From contig CAYOHY010000027.1 in the NCBI GenBank assembly GCA_964403885.1, positions 1-27,303 on the forward strand: DNA of 27,303 nucleotides. The letters are read 5' to 3'. Source of the stretch: CAYOHY01 sp964403885. GTDB taxonomy: Bacteria > Actinomycetota > Coriobacteriia > Anaerosomatales > PHET01. Positions 6,840-14,274 of the stretch are shown here, in pieces. Each line of letters begins with the position of its first letter. The first letter of the stretch is position 1. A model generated the notes under the pieces. The model searched no databases and had not been told where the DNA came from. It worked only from the letters and a program-made list of their open reading frames with translations. The position numbers and the translations under genes were made by a program.

Positions 6840-7904
6840 GTGACGCCCCCGCGACGACCTCGCACGGGTCAGCGCCGCGATGGCGGCGTGCGCGTCATAC
6901 GCGCCGAAGAGGTGCGCTATCCGGGCGTCGAGCTCCCCGTCCAGTCTGAAGACGAGTACGGGCAGTGGCGCAGCGAGGGACGTCGGCTGAGGCCCGCCCG
7001 CGACGCCGGGCTCGCTCTCGAGGGCCGCAAGGCACGCGACGCGCGTCGCCGAGCCAAGCGTCAGCGCCGACAGGCCACCTCGGTCGCCGTGGCGATCGCG
7101 CTGTTGGGCGTGCTCGCGTTGGGGTGGCAGTACGCATCGGACAAGCGCGCCCAGAAGGAGCCGCTTCCCGCCGCGTCGACCGCCGAGAACCCCACCGGGA
7201 CCCCGTCGCTCTCGCGCGCGGACGCACCCGACCCCGCGATCGCGGGCATCCGCGCCATGGATCCCGCCAACGACCCCACGCCCATCTTCGCGCGTCTGGG
7301 ATCGCTCGAGGTGCATCTGCCGGTGCGCGTGACCGACCTCACCGAGGTCGGCTTCCACCAGGCGTCCTACACCTACGCGCTGCACATGACCACGCCGCTC
7401 CCCACTGCCGATACCGACAAGGTCAAGCGCGAGCGCACCACGCACCGCGACAAGGCGAGTCAGCCCACCGGTGCCGACGCGGTGCTGGTGGGCTCAGTGC
7501 TGCGCATGTGGCGCAGCCGGCCCGGCAAGCCCGATAGCGCCGCCGACGTGGGCGCAGCCCCCGGCAGCGACGTGTTCTCGCCCATCACCGGCACCATCGT
7601 GAAGATCAAGCGGTTCAAGCTCTACGGCAAGTACGACGACTACGAGATCCACATCCAGCCCACCGGACGCGCGAACATCGACTGCGTCATGATCCACGTC
7701 GACGACCTCAGCTGTAAGGTGGGCGACCGCGTGACCGGCGGCGTGACGCGGATAGCGGCGGTGCGCGATCTGGACAAGCGCGTGAACCCGCAGCTCAAGG
7801 AGTTCACGCGCAACGGCGGATACCACACGCACATGCAGCTCAACAACGCCGACGACCCGCAGTACAAGGGGCTCAAAGGCGCGATCTCGGTGGACGGGTC
7901 CTAG
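6840..7904 (+). CDS. Membrane-anchored protein with a degenerate M23/LytM-like domain
   Basis: The 354-residue product has a very basic cytoplasmic N-terminus (Arg/Lys rich to residue 78), one transmembrane segment (about 80-98) and an outside region. The C-terminal part aligns with LytM domains: residues 232-253 match the first motif region of the M23 protein at 15668-16867 position by position, with Asp236 kept but the zinc-ligand His replaced by Asp232. A later histidine (His286, IHVDD) and HTH at 329-331, in the place of the HxH motif, are kept. Peptidase activity is therefore doubtful; such domains often act as activators or scaffolds. The frame is closed by a stop at 6825-6827, so GTG 6840 is the earliest start, and GTG 6888 is an alternative. 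Confidence 0.78.
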   Translation: MTPPRRPRTGQRRDGGVRVIRAEEVRYPGVELPVQSEDEYGQWRSEGRRLRPARDAGLALEGRKARDARRRAKRQRRQATSVAVAIALLGVLALGWQYASDKRAQKEPLPAASTAENPTGTPSLSRADAPDPAIAGIRAMDPANDPTPIFARLGSLEVHLPVRVTDLTEVGFHQASYTYALHMTTPLPTADTDKVKRERTTHRDKASQPTGADAVLVGSVLRMWRSRPGKPDSAADVGAAPGSDVFSPITGTIVKIKRFKLYGKYDDYEIHIQPTGRANIDCVMIHVDDLSCKVGDRVTGGVTRIAAVRDLDKRVNPQLKEFTRNGGYHTHMQLNNADDPQYKGLKGAISVDGS

Positions 7905-8101
7905 CCCGCCCGCTCGATGAAGCCGCGGAACCGGCGATCGAACTCGAAGCGCTCCAACATCACGCTTCGATCGCACCCGCGACACCGCAGCCGGATGTCG
8001 GCCCCGATGCGGGTGACCTCCCACTCGTTGGTGCCGCACGGATGCGGCTTCTTGAGCCTGACCACGTCGCCGACGTGTACCGGCGTGATGGGGATCGCCA
8101 T
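7901..8101 (-). CDS. DUF951 family small zinc-ribbon-like protein (YyzM type)
   Basis: The 66-residue product starts at ATG 8101 (MAIPITPVHVGDVV). It carries the DUF951 core RLKKPHPCGTNEWEV, then IGADIRLRCRGCDRSVML, with cysteines in HPCG and CRGC. The family is widespread in Firmicutes and Actinomycetota, about 65 residues long, with no experimentally set function that I know of. The fold suggests metal or nucleic-acid binding, which is inference. Its stop codon overlaps the stop of the convergent LytM-like gene by 3 bases. It is divergent from the ACT-domain gene. Confidence 0.9.
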   Translation of the reverse strand: MAIPITPVHVGDVVRLKKPHPCGTNEWEVTRIGADIRLRCRGCDRSVMLERFEFDRRFRGFIERAG

Positions 8102-8240
8102 AGCCTCGCAACTCTCTTCGTGCACAGGTAGCCTGTACGGCCACCCAACGTTCGCGATGTCGTGACCGATCGTGCGGTATAAACGAGTATAGCGTCGGCG
8201 CCCCGGGCGTCGGCGTGCCGCACACGAGTGAGGAGCCCCC

Positions 8241-8516
8241 ATGCGCACCCCAGCGATCCTGTCCGTCCTCGGCGAGGACCGCGTCGGCATCGTCGCGACC
8301 GTCTCTCGCGTGCTCGCCGAGTCACACACCAACATCGAAGACATCCGCCAAAGCATCATCGGCGGCATCTTCTCGATGACCATGCTGGTCACCGTCGACG
8401 AAGAGGCATCGAGCTTCGAGGCCCTCCAGAAGCGACTCTCTGAAGTCGCCGAGGAGCTGGGCCTGCAGATCACCTTGCAGCGCGAGGACGTCTTCCGCTA
8501 CATGCACCGCATCTAG
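8241..8516 (+). CDS. ACT-domain protein of the UPF0237 family
   Basis: The 91-residue product is a single ACT domain from near the first residue (AILSVLGEDRVGIVA) to the end. The glycine turn EDRVGI and the N-rich loop SHTNIEDI are those of small-molecule-sensing ACT domains. The start has GAGGAG 6-10 bases upstream. The UPF0237 gene is regularly next to a UPF0210 gene, as here with 71 bases between, so both are probably one operon and the ACT protein may regulate its neighbour. The ligand (perhaps an amino acid) is not known. A TATAAA near 8179 may serve as -10. Confidence 0.93.
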   Translation: MRTPAILSVLGEDRVGIVATVSRVLAESHTNIEDIRQSIIGGIFSMTMLVTVDEEASSFEALQKRLSEVAEELGLQITLQREDVFRYMHRI

Positions 8517-8587
8517 TCCTACCCCGGGGGCCTTCCCGGCACCCGTACCCCCGTGACCCGCCACCACCCCCACCGAGAGGTTCCCTT

Positions 8588-9952
8588 GTGCATATCGATC
8601 CCGAGGAGATAGTCGAAACGCTGCTGATGGTTCAGCAGCAAAGCCTCGACATCCGTACCGTCACCCTTGGCCTGTCGCTTCGCGGCTGCGCGCATGAAGA
8701 CGTCAACGTGACCGCCACGCGCGTGTACGACCGCGTCACGTCTGCCGCCGAGCGCCTTGTGCCCGTGGCCCGCCAGCTCGAGGCCGAGTACGGCATCCCC
8801 ATCGTCAACCGACGCATCTCGGTGACCCCCATCGCCGAGCTCGCTGCGGTCTGCACCGCCCAAGACGTCAGCCCTCTTGCCGACGCGCTCGATCGCGCGG
8901 CCAAGGCCGTGGGCGTCGACTTCATCGGCGGGTTCTCGGCGCTCGTTCACAAGGGAATCGGTGACGGCGACCGTCGGCTGATCGCGTCGATCCCCTCGGC
9001 GCTCGCGACCACCGACCGCGTGTGCGCCTCGGTCAACGTGGCGTCGACGCGCGCCGGGATCAACATGGACGCCGTGCTGGCGATGGCAAAGACGGTGCGT
9101 GCGGCGGCCGAAGCGACCGCGGATCGCGACTGCATCGGCTGCGCGAAGCTCGTGGTGTTCGCGAACATGGTCGAGGACAACCCGTTCATGGCCGGAGCCG
9201 TGCACGGTGCCGGTGAGCCCGACGAGGTCATCAACGTGGGCATCTCGGGCCCGGGCGTGGTGCGCGCCGTGGTTGACGCGCTGCCCAAGGACGCAGACCT
9301 CACCGCCGTCGCCGAGGCGATCAAGGGCACGGCGTTCAAGATCACGCGCGCGGGCGAACTGGTGGCCCGCGAGGCCGCGCGACGCCTGGGCGTGCAGATG
9401 GGCATCGTCGACCTCTCGCTGGCCCCCACACCCGCCGAGGGTGACTCGGTGGCCGAGATCATCGAGGCGATGGGCGTGGGCCGCTGCGGCGGACCCGGCA
9501 CCACCGCTGCGCTCGCGCTGCTCAACGACGCCGTGAAGAAGGGCGGCGCCATGGGCACGAGCTCGACCGGCGGCCTGTCCGGCGCCTTCATCCCCGTGTC
9601 CGAGGACCAGGGCATGATCCGCGCCGCGGAGTCGGGCGCGCTCACGCTCGAGAAGCTCGAGGCCATGACCGCGGTGTGCTCCGTGGGTCTCGACATGATC
9701 GCCGTCCCCGGCGACACCACCACAGAGACCATCGCGGGCATCATCGCCGACGAGTGCGCCATCGGTGTCGTGAACTGGAAGACCACGGCGGTGCGTCTCA
9801 TCCCCGCGATCGGCAAGGACGTGGGCGACCGCGTCTCGTTTGGCGGGCTGCTGGGCGAGGCGCCGATCATGCCGGTCAACCAGTGGGCGGGCAATGTGTT
9901 CGCTCACCGAGGCGGACGTCTGCCGGCGCCGCTCCAGTCGCTGAAGAACTAG
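8588..9952 (+). CDS. UPF0210 family protein (PFL-like fold)
   Basis: The 454-residue product starts at GTG 8588 with GAGAGG upstream and has the normal length of the family. Conserved stretches include the start HIDPEEIVETLLMVQ, SISVTPIAELA-type segments, GFSALVHKGI, GVGRCGGPGTTAAL and GLDMIAVPGDTT. Structural work on the family showed a pyruvate formate-lyase-like fold without a clear enzymatic assignment. It follows the UPF0237 ACT gene, and the pair is conserved as a unit. Its last 77 bases overlap the convergent winged-helix gene, so both C-termini are coded on opposite strands of the same DNA. Confidence 0.93.
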   Translation: MHIDPEEIVETLLMVQQQSLDIRTVTLGLSLRGCAHEDVNVTATRVYDRVTSAAERLVPVARQLEAEYGIPIVNRRISVTPIAELAAVCTAQDVSPLADALDRAAKAVGVDFIGGFSALVHKGIGDGDRRLIASIPSALATTDRVCASVNVASTRAGINMDAVLAMAKTVRAAAEATADRDCIGCAKLVVFANMVEDNPFMAGAVHGAGEPDEVINVGISGPGVVRAVVDALPKDADLTAVAEAIKGTAFKITRAGELVAREAARRLGVQMGIVDLSLAPTPAEGDSVAEIIEAMGVGRCGGPGTTAALALLNDAVKKGGAMGTSSTGGLSGAFIPVSEDQGMIRAAESGALTLEKLEAMTAVCSVGLDMIAVPGDTTTETIAGIIADECAIGVVNWKTTAVRLIPAIGKDVGDRVSFGGLLGEAPIMPVNQWAGNVFAHRGGRLPAPLQSLKN

Positions 9953-10388
9953 GACGCGGCGTTCCCTGTGGGTGCGTTCCCTGCGGATACGCTGCGTGCA
10001 GATACGCTCCCTGCGGATAGTCTGTCTGCGAAAGTACTCGCCGCGTCCGTTCGGGCGGCGACGGCCTGAGTTCGCTCAAGAGCGGCGATGAGTCGCGTGG
10101 TGGGTCGAACTCGTCACACGCGGCCATCAGATGCCTGAGAGCGGGCACCAGCGGGTTGCCGTCGACCACGTGGAAGAAGCAGGCGCCGCCATCGCGACGG
10201 TTCCTGATCACACCCAGGCTGATCAGCCGGTCGCATTCGCGGCGCACACACGACATGCTGCCCACTGCTCGGTAGAGCTCTCGCAGCCAGATCATGCCGT
10301 CGGGAGCCTCGAGGATGCGCCGGATCATCTCGGCGCGGATATGTGACCCCAGGATGCGGCCGAACTCGCCGGCATGTCGGCGCGGCAT
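9876..10388 (-). CDS. Winged-helix transcriptional regulator with a pentapeptide-repeat tail
   Basis: The 170-residue product starts at ATG 10388 with GAGAGG upstream. Residues 8-95 read as a winged helix of the type often linked to small nucleotidyltransferases: ILGSHIRAEMIRRIL, then LRELYRAVG, an RRECDRLISLGVI recognition region, and a wing ending FFHVVDGNPL. No catalytic domain follows. Residues 124-143 are four pentapeptides (YPQGA, YLHAA, YPQGT, HPQGT) encoded by a 15-bp tandem repeat, then a low-complexity end that overlaps UPF0210 by 77 bases. The tail is probably disordered and variable. A palindrome about 95 bases upstream suggests autoregulation. Confidence 0.75.
   Translation of the reverse strand: MPRRHAGEFGRILGSHIRAEMIRRILEAPDGMIWLRELYRAVGSMSCVRRECDRLISLGVIRNRRDGGACFFHVVDGNPLVPALRHLMAACDEFDPPRDSSPLLSELRPSPPERTRRVLSQTDYPQGAYLHAAYPQGTHPQGTPRPSSSATGAAPADVRLGERTHCPPTG
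9960..10019. repeat. 15-bp tandem repeat, four copies
   Basis: Four degenerate copies of a 15-bp unit (core CCCTGCGGATACGCT) lie in frame inside the regulator gene and code the YPQGx-type pentapeptides. The copies are directly adjacent, so this is a microsatellite-like coding repeat and not a spaced array. Confidence 0.75.
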
Positions 10389-10455
10389 GGCGATTCCTCT
10401 CCCTCGCGGTTGCCGTGGGCGCGGGTTCCGGGAGGGTTGAGAACTCCTATGACAA

Positions 10456-10498
10456 CTAGGTACGACTGTTCCTCATAGAGGTACGATCGCACCTAGTC
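10456..10498. promoter_or_regulatory. Palindromic operator candidate upstream of the winged-helix gene
   Basis: AGGTACGATCGCACCT (near 10481-10496) is a 16-bp palindrome with one mismatch. A further AGGTACGA half-site lies about 22 bases to the left, and the whole block is bounded by ACTAGGT and ACCTAGT. The spacing of roughly two helical turns fits two dimers bound on one face. It lies in the promoter zone of the minus-strand regulator gene. Confidence 0.55.
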
Positions 10499-10565
10499 GC
10501 TGCAGGGAACCGGACACCCCCACCAAACCCCGCGCCCACGTCCTCTCACGCACGAGGATGGACGT

Positions 10566-10587
10566 CGGCGCATGCCGGAATCGAACC
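10566..10587 (-). tRNA. 3' fragment of a tRNA gene cut by the assembly gap
   Basis: On the minus strand the bases next to the gap read as a T arm (CCGG, loop TTCGATT, CCGGC), then an acceptor strand ATGCGCC and a G discriminator. CCA is not encoded. The 5' part, including the anticodon, lies in the gap, so the isotype cannot be called. Confidence 0.6.
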
Positions 10588-10687
10588 NNNNNNNNNNNNN
10601 NNNNNNNNNNNNNNNNNNNNNNNNNNNNNNNNNNNNNNNNNNNNNNNNNNNNNNNNNNNNNNNNNNNNNNNNNNNNNNNNNNNNNNN
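10588..10687. other. Assembly gap (100 N)
   Basis: Exactly 100 unknown bases form a scaffold join whose true length is unknown. It begins inside a tRNA-like sequence and ends directly at the stop codon of the LytTR gene. Repeated RNA genes are a common cause of such breaks. Confidence 0.95.
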
Positions 10688-11437
10688 CTAAATCCCCACG
10701 GCCTCGCGGAACTGGCGCACCTGGCGGCGCGCGACGGGGATATGGGTCTCGTCGCGGTCGGCAGCGACCACCACGTAGCCCCCATCGACCCGCAGGATCT
10801 CCTTCACCTTGTTCAGGTTCACGAGGTAGCTGCGGTGCACGCGAGTGAACGACTCACGGCCCAGCTTCGTCTCAAGATCACCCAAGGTGAGATCCACGAG
10901 GTACTGGTTCTCGTAGGTGTGCGCGTACGTCGACTTGTTGCGCGCCGACAGGTACACGATGTCATCCAGGTTGAGCAGCACGGTCCGGCCGCCCTTGCGT
11001 ACGGCGAGCTTTCGGAACTCGGCCTCAGTGGACCCGGCGCTCTCGGCGGACATCCGCCTTCTGCCGCGGGCCAGGCTCTCGACGCGCGCCGCAAGCTCCA
11101 TGATGTTGAACGGTTTGGTCACGTACTGCTGCACGCCCTGCTTGAACGCAAGGATCTTGGCGAGATCCTGCGTCTTGGCGGTCAGCATGATGACGGGGAG
11201 ATCGGCGGTGGCCGGGTTGTTGCGGATGTCCATGAGCGCCATCCAGCCGTCGACGCGCGGCATCATGATGTCGAGCACCACCACGTCGACACGCTCACGG
11301 CCCAGCACGTCGATGCCCTCGCCACCGTCGGCAGCGCCGAACACGCGCATCCCATCGGCCTCGAGGCCCATACGAATCATGTCGACGATCGCTTGATCGT
11401 CATCCATCACGAGTACGGAGATGGTCTCATCTGCCAC
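10688..11437 (-). CDS. LytTR-family response regulator
   Basis: The 249-residue product starts at GTG 11437 with AGGAGG 8 bases upstream, and its stop touches the gap. Residues 6-122 form a receiver domain with acidic residues 12-14, phosphoacceptor Asp56 (VVLDIMMP) and Lys108 (TKPF). Residues 140-247 form a LytTR DNA-binding domain (DDIVYLSARNKSTYAHT, then FTRVHRSYLVNL). The linker is short. LytTR regulators act on peptide signalling, autolysis and virulence genes in Gram-positive bacteria. No histidine kinase is visible, though the gap may hide one. Direct repeats upstream suggest it controls its own promoter. Confidence 0.93.
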   Translation of the reverse strand: MADETISVLVMDDDQAIVDMIRMGLEADGMRVFGAADGGEGIDVLGRERVDVVVLDIMMPRVDGWMALMDIRNNPATADLPVIMLTAKTQDLAKILAFKQGVQQYVTKPFNIMELAARVESLARGRRRMSAESAGSTEAEFRKLAVRKGGRTVLLNLDDIVYLSARNKSTYAHTYENQYLVDLTLGDLETKLGRESFTRVHRSYLVNLNKVKEILRVDGGYVVVAADRDETHIPVARRQVRQFREAVGI

Positions 11438-11519
11438 CGCTCGTACCTCCTGGGCCGCCGATTGGAAGTCGTTTCCTACCGATGAACGCTCGGAATCCCA
11501 CCGTTCGTCCGTCGTTGCG

Positions 11520-11572
11520 ATTGTACCCAACCGACACCCGAAAGGGGCGGTTCCAGTCGCAAACGGTCGCAA
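11520..11572 (-). promoter_or_regulatory. LytTR-gene promoter with upstream direct repeats
   Basis: On the minus strand there is a good -10, TACAAT (11520-11525), but no acceptable -35. Two direct copies of TTGCGAC (minus strand; plus GTCGCAA at 11556-11562 and 11566-11572) are 10 bases apart and would lie at about -43 to -59. That is where LytTR activators usually bind. Confidence 0.45.
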
Positions 11573-11592
11573 CTGAGCGGTGGAGCAGGTCC

Positions 11593-13077
11593 CTAGGAGC
11601 CGTTCGTCAGCCAGCGGTCCATCGCACGGGCCGCCTTCTTGCCCGCGCCCATGGCGAGGATGACGGTCGCGGCACCGGTCACGATGTCGCCGCCCGCGAA
11701 GACGCCCGGCAGGTTGGTCGCGCCCTCGTCGTCGGTGACGATGTAGCCGCGCCGGGTGAGCTCGAGATCGGGTGCCGCGTCGGCCAGCAACGGGTTCGCG
11801 CGCGTGCCCACGGCGATGATCACCGTGTCGCAGTCGATGACGAAGTCGGAGTCCATGACGCACACGGGCGCACGGCGACCAGACTCATCGGGCTCGCTGA
11901 GCTCCATGCGGGTGGCAACGATGCCGGTCACCCAGCCGTCGTGCCCGCGAATCTCGAGCGGCGAGCACAGCATCTTGAACTCGACGCCCTCCTCGCGCGC
12001 GTGGTGCACCTCTTCGCGGCGGGCCGGCATCTCATCGGCCGTGCGTCGGTAGACGAGGAACACCTCGTCGGCGCCCAGGCGAAGGGCGGTCCGTGCCGCG
12101 TCCATCGCGACGTTGCCTCCGCCCACCACGGCCACCTTGCGACCGCGCCACACGGGCGTATCGGCGTGCGGGAACTCGTAGGCGCGCATGAGGTTCACGC
12201 GCGTGAGGAACTCGTTGGCCGAGTAGACCCCGTTGAGGTTCTCACCCGGGATCCCCATGAAGGTGGGAAGCCCCGCGCCGTTGCCGATGAAGACCGCGTC
12301 GAAGCCCTCCTCGGTCATGAGCTCTTCGACGGTGGCGATGCGGCCGATGACCTGGTCGCACTCGATCTCGACGCCCATCACCGAGAGCATCTCGATCTCG
12401 GCGGCCACGATCGACTTGGGCAGGCGGAACTCGGGGATGCCGTAGGAGAGCACGCCACCAGGGGCATGCAGCGACTCGAACACGGTGACCTTGTGGCCCA
12501 GCTTCGCGAGCTCACCGGCGCAGGCGAGGCCCGCAGGACCCGATCCCACGACCGCGCAGCGCTTGCCGCTGGGCTCGGCGAGCTCAGGCGTGCAGCGGTG
12601 CTCAAGGTCGCATGTCAGGTCGAAGTCGCCCAAGTAGCGCTCGAGGCGGCCGATCGCCACCGGCTCACCCTTCTTGCCCAGGATGCACTGCGCCTCGCAC
12701 TGCTCTTCCTGCGGGCACACGCGACCGCACACCGCGGGCAGGGCGTTGCGCTCCTTGAGCACCTCGACGCCGCGCGCGGGCTCGCCGTCGATGATGGCGC
12801 GGATGAAATCCTTGATGTGGATGTTGACCGGGCAGCCCTGCTCGCACAGCGGGTTCTTGCACTGCAGGCAGCGCTCCGCCTCGGCGCGGGCCTCATCGGC
12901 GGAGTAGCCCAAGGCGACCTCGTCGAAGCTCATCCGGCGCTCGGCGGCGTCGCGCTCGGCCATGGGCGTGCGCGGCGCACGGCTGGGCTTGTGGCGCGGG
13001 GCCTCGGCGGATGCGGCGTGCGAACCGGCGGCGTTCTCGGGCGTGGCGCCCCTGGTGTTGTCGTCTAGAGGTGACAC
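11593..13077 (-). CDS. nfnB: NfnB / GltD-like NAD(P)H oxidoreductase subunit
   Basis: The 494-residue product resembles the glutamate synthase small subunit. Two cysteine groups bind [4Fe-4S] clusters: C70, C73, C78, C82 and C117, C121, C127, C131. A FAD Rossmann motif (VVGSGPAGLACAG, near 177) and an NADPH motif (VVGGGNVAMDAA) follow. Paired with the overlapping nfnA-like gene, it fits the NfnAB transhydrogenase that couples NADH and ferredoxin to NADPH by electron bifurcation. SudAB-like sulfide dehydrogenase is the close alternative. The GTG start overlaps the nfnA end by 13 bases and has GGAG upstream. It gives an unusual Ala/Pro-rich extension of about 48 residues before the usual start. 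Confidence 0.9.
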   Translation of the reverse strand: MSPLDDNTRGATPENAAGSHAASAEAPRHKPSRAPRTPMAERDAAERRMSFDEVALGYSADEARAEAERCLQCKNPLCEQGCPVNIHIKDFIRAIIDGEPARGVEVLKERNALPAVCGRVCPQEEQCEAQCILGKKGEPVAIGRLERYLGDFDLTCDLEHRCTPELAEPSGKRCAVVGSGPAGLACAGELAKLGHKVTVFESLHAPGGVLSYGIPEFRLPKSIVAAEIEMLSVMGVEIECDQVIGRIATVEELMTEEGFDAVFIGNGAGLPTFMGIPGENLNGVYSANEFLTRVNLMRAYEFPHADTPVWRGRKVAVVGGGNVAMDAARTALRLGADEVFLVYRRTADEMPARREEVHHAREEGVEFKMLCSPLEIRGHDGWVTGIVATRMELSEPDESGRRAPVCVMDSDFVIDCDTVIIAVGTRANPLLADAAPDLELTRRGYIVTDDEGATNLPGVFAGGDIVTGAATVILAMGAGKKAARAMDRWLTNGS

Positions 13078-13904
13078 GAGCAGCTCCGGGAGTATTCGGC
13101 GTCAGCGACGCGCTCGTCTTCGTAGTAGATGCGCTGGCGGCTCATGAGCTCTTCCCAGTCCACCAGGTGCGCGTCGAAGTCCGGTCCGTCAACGCAGCCG
13201 AACTTGACCTCCTCGCCCACGCTCACGCGGCAGGCGCCGCACATGCCGGTGCCGTCCACCATGATGGGGTTGAGCGACACGGTGGTGGGCACGCCGTACT
13301 CGCGCGTGGTCGCCGCGCAGAACTTCATCATGATCGCAGGGCCCACGGCGAACGCGTGGTCGATCGCGCCGGCCTCGCACAGCCGCTTGAGCGGCGTGGT
13401 GACCAGACCCTTCTCGCCCGCCGAGCCATCGTCGGTCATGATCTGCAGCTTCACGCCCGGCAGCGCCGCGATCTCATCGGCGAGCACGAGCAGGTCAGCG
13501 GTGCGCGCACCCAAGATCACGTCGACCTGTGCGCCGGCCTGAGCCATCGCACGAGCCACCGGGTAGGCCACGGCGGCGCCCACTCCCCCGCCCACCACTG
13601 CCACACGGCCAAGGCCCTCAGTGTGCGTGGGAACGCCCAGCGGACCAACCACGTCGGCGAGCTCGTCGCCCACGCCCAGATGGCTCAGCTGGTGCGTGGT
13701 CTTGCCCACGCGCATGAAGATGAAGCGGATCCAGCCCTCCTCGGCGTTCCAGTCCGAGAAGGTGAGCGGGATGCGCTCGCCGCCCTCGCTCGCGCGGACC
13801 ATGAGGAACTGGCCGGCGCGGACCTTCCGGGCGATCTTGGGAGCCTCGACGCCCATCTCGAAGACGGCGTCGGAGAGCTGCTGTGCGTGCACGATACGAA
13901 ACAC
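13065..13904 (-). CDS. nfnA: NfnA / FAD-NAD binding ferredoxin reductase-like subunit
   Basis: From GTG 13904 the product is 279 residues, the usual length; a longer frame upstream is possible but unsupported. Residues 1-95 form the FAD domain (MVRASEGGERIPLTFSDW). Residues 100-215 form the NAD domain (VAVVGGGVGAAVAYPVA). The C-terminal [2Fe-2S] motif is MCGAC with C222, C225 and C237, and Asp217 just before is the likely fourth ligand, as described for NfnA. GGAGG lies only 4 bases from the start. The C-terminal tail SRSCSCHL adds two extra cysteines. It is cotranscribed with nfnB. Confidence 0.9.
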   Translation of the reverse strand: MFRIVHAQQLSDAVFEMGVEAPKIARKVRAGQFLMVRASEGGERIPLTFSDWNAEEGWIRFIFMRVGKTTHQLSHLGVGDELADVVGPLGVPTHTEGLGRVAVVGGGVGAAVAYPVARAMAQAGAQVDVILGARTADLLVLADEIAALPGVKLQIMTDDGSAGEKGLVTTPLKRLCEAGAIDHAFAVGPAIMMKFCAATTREYGVPTTVSLNPIMVDGTGMCGACRVSVGEEVKFGCVDGPDFDAHLVDWEELMSRQRIYYEDERVADAEYSRSCSCHL

Positions 13905-13953
13905 GGAGCCTCCGTGGGGTGTGGCGTGAGTGTGCGTGGCAAAACGTCGAGCA

Positions 13954-13959
13954 AGTATA
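13954..13959 (-). promoter_or_regulatory. -10 of the nfnAB promoter
   Basis: TATACT on the minus strand lies 50 bases upstream of nfnA. No matching -35 was seen. Confidence 0.4.
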
Positions 13960-14274
13960 GCAAGCGTTCCCGAGTGAACCGCGCGTGTCACGCGTGCGCC
14001 GATGAGACCCTGCGCGCGCTGTCGCGGAGCCGGGTGCCAGCCCAGCGATTCACAATCGATAGTCGAGTCCGTGCAAGCGAGCGTCGGCCATCGCTGAGGG
14101 CACCATCATAGTTACGATTCGTAAGTAACACCCCTTTGCGACCTACGGTGAAGTTGCGCTTCATCGAATCGGTAGCAGATATCGCTTTTGTTACGAAAGC
14201 CCTCCTCAGTAGACTGCGGCAACTCGCACCGTGTAGGCGCGGGCGGGACCACACCACAAGGGACGGGAGACACG
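13960..14274. other. Divergent regulatory region between nfnAB and the substrate-binding protein gene
   Basis: No gene was found. It contains a perfect palindrome TTACGATTCGTAA (14112-14124) and a further TTACGAA half-site at 14191-14197 inside the promoter of the plus-strand gene. The rest is GC rich and unremarkable. Confidence 0.5.
14188..14215 (+). promoter_or_regulatory. Promoter of the substrate-binding protein gene
   Basis: TTGTTA (14188-14193) and TAGACT (14210-14215) are separated by 16 bases. The TTACGAA half-site overlaps the -35, which would let a regulator binding the upstream palindrome act here. Confidence 0.5.

Noticed and set aside
9960..10030. CRISPR-like repeat
   Set aside because: The 15-bp units are directly adjacent, degenerate and in frame, without spacers.
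10546..10848. Open frames running through the N block
   Set aside because: They exist only because unknown bases contain no stops; no sequence support.
11482..13068. 528-codon plus-strand frame
   Set aside because: It is fully antisense to nfnB, whose iron-sulfur, FAD and NADPH motifs are intact.
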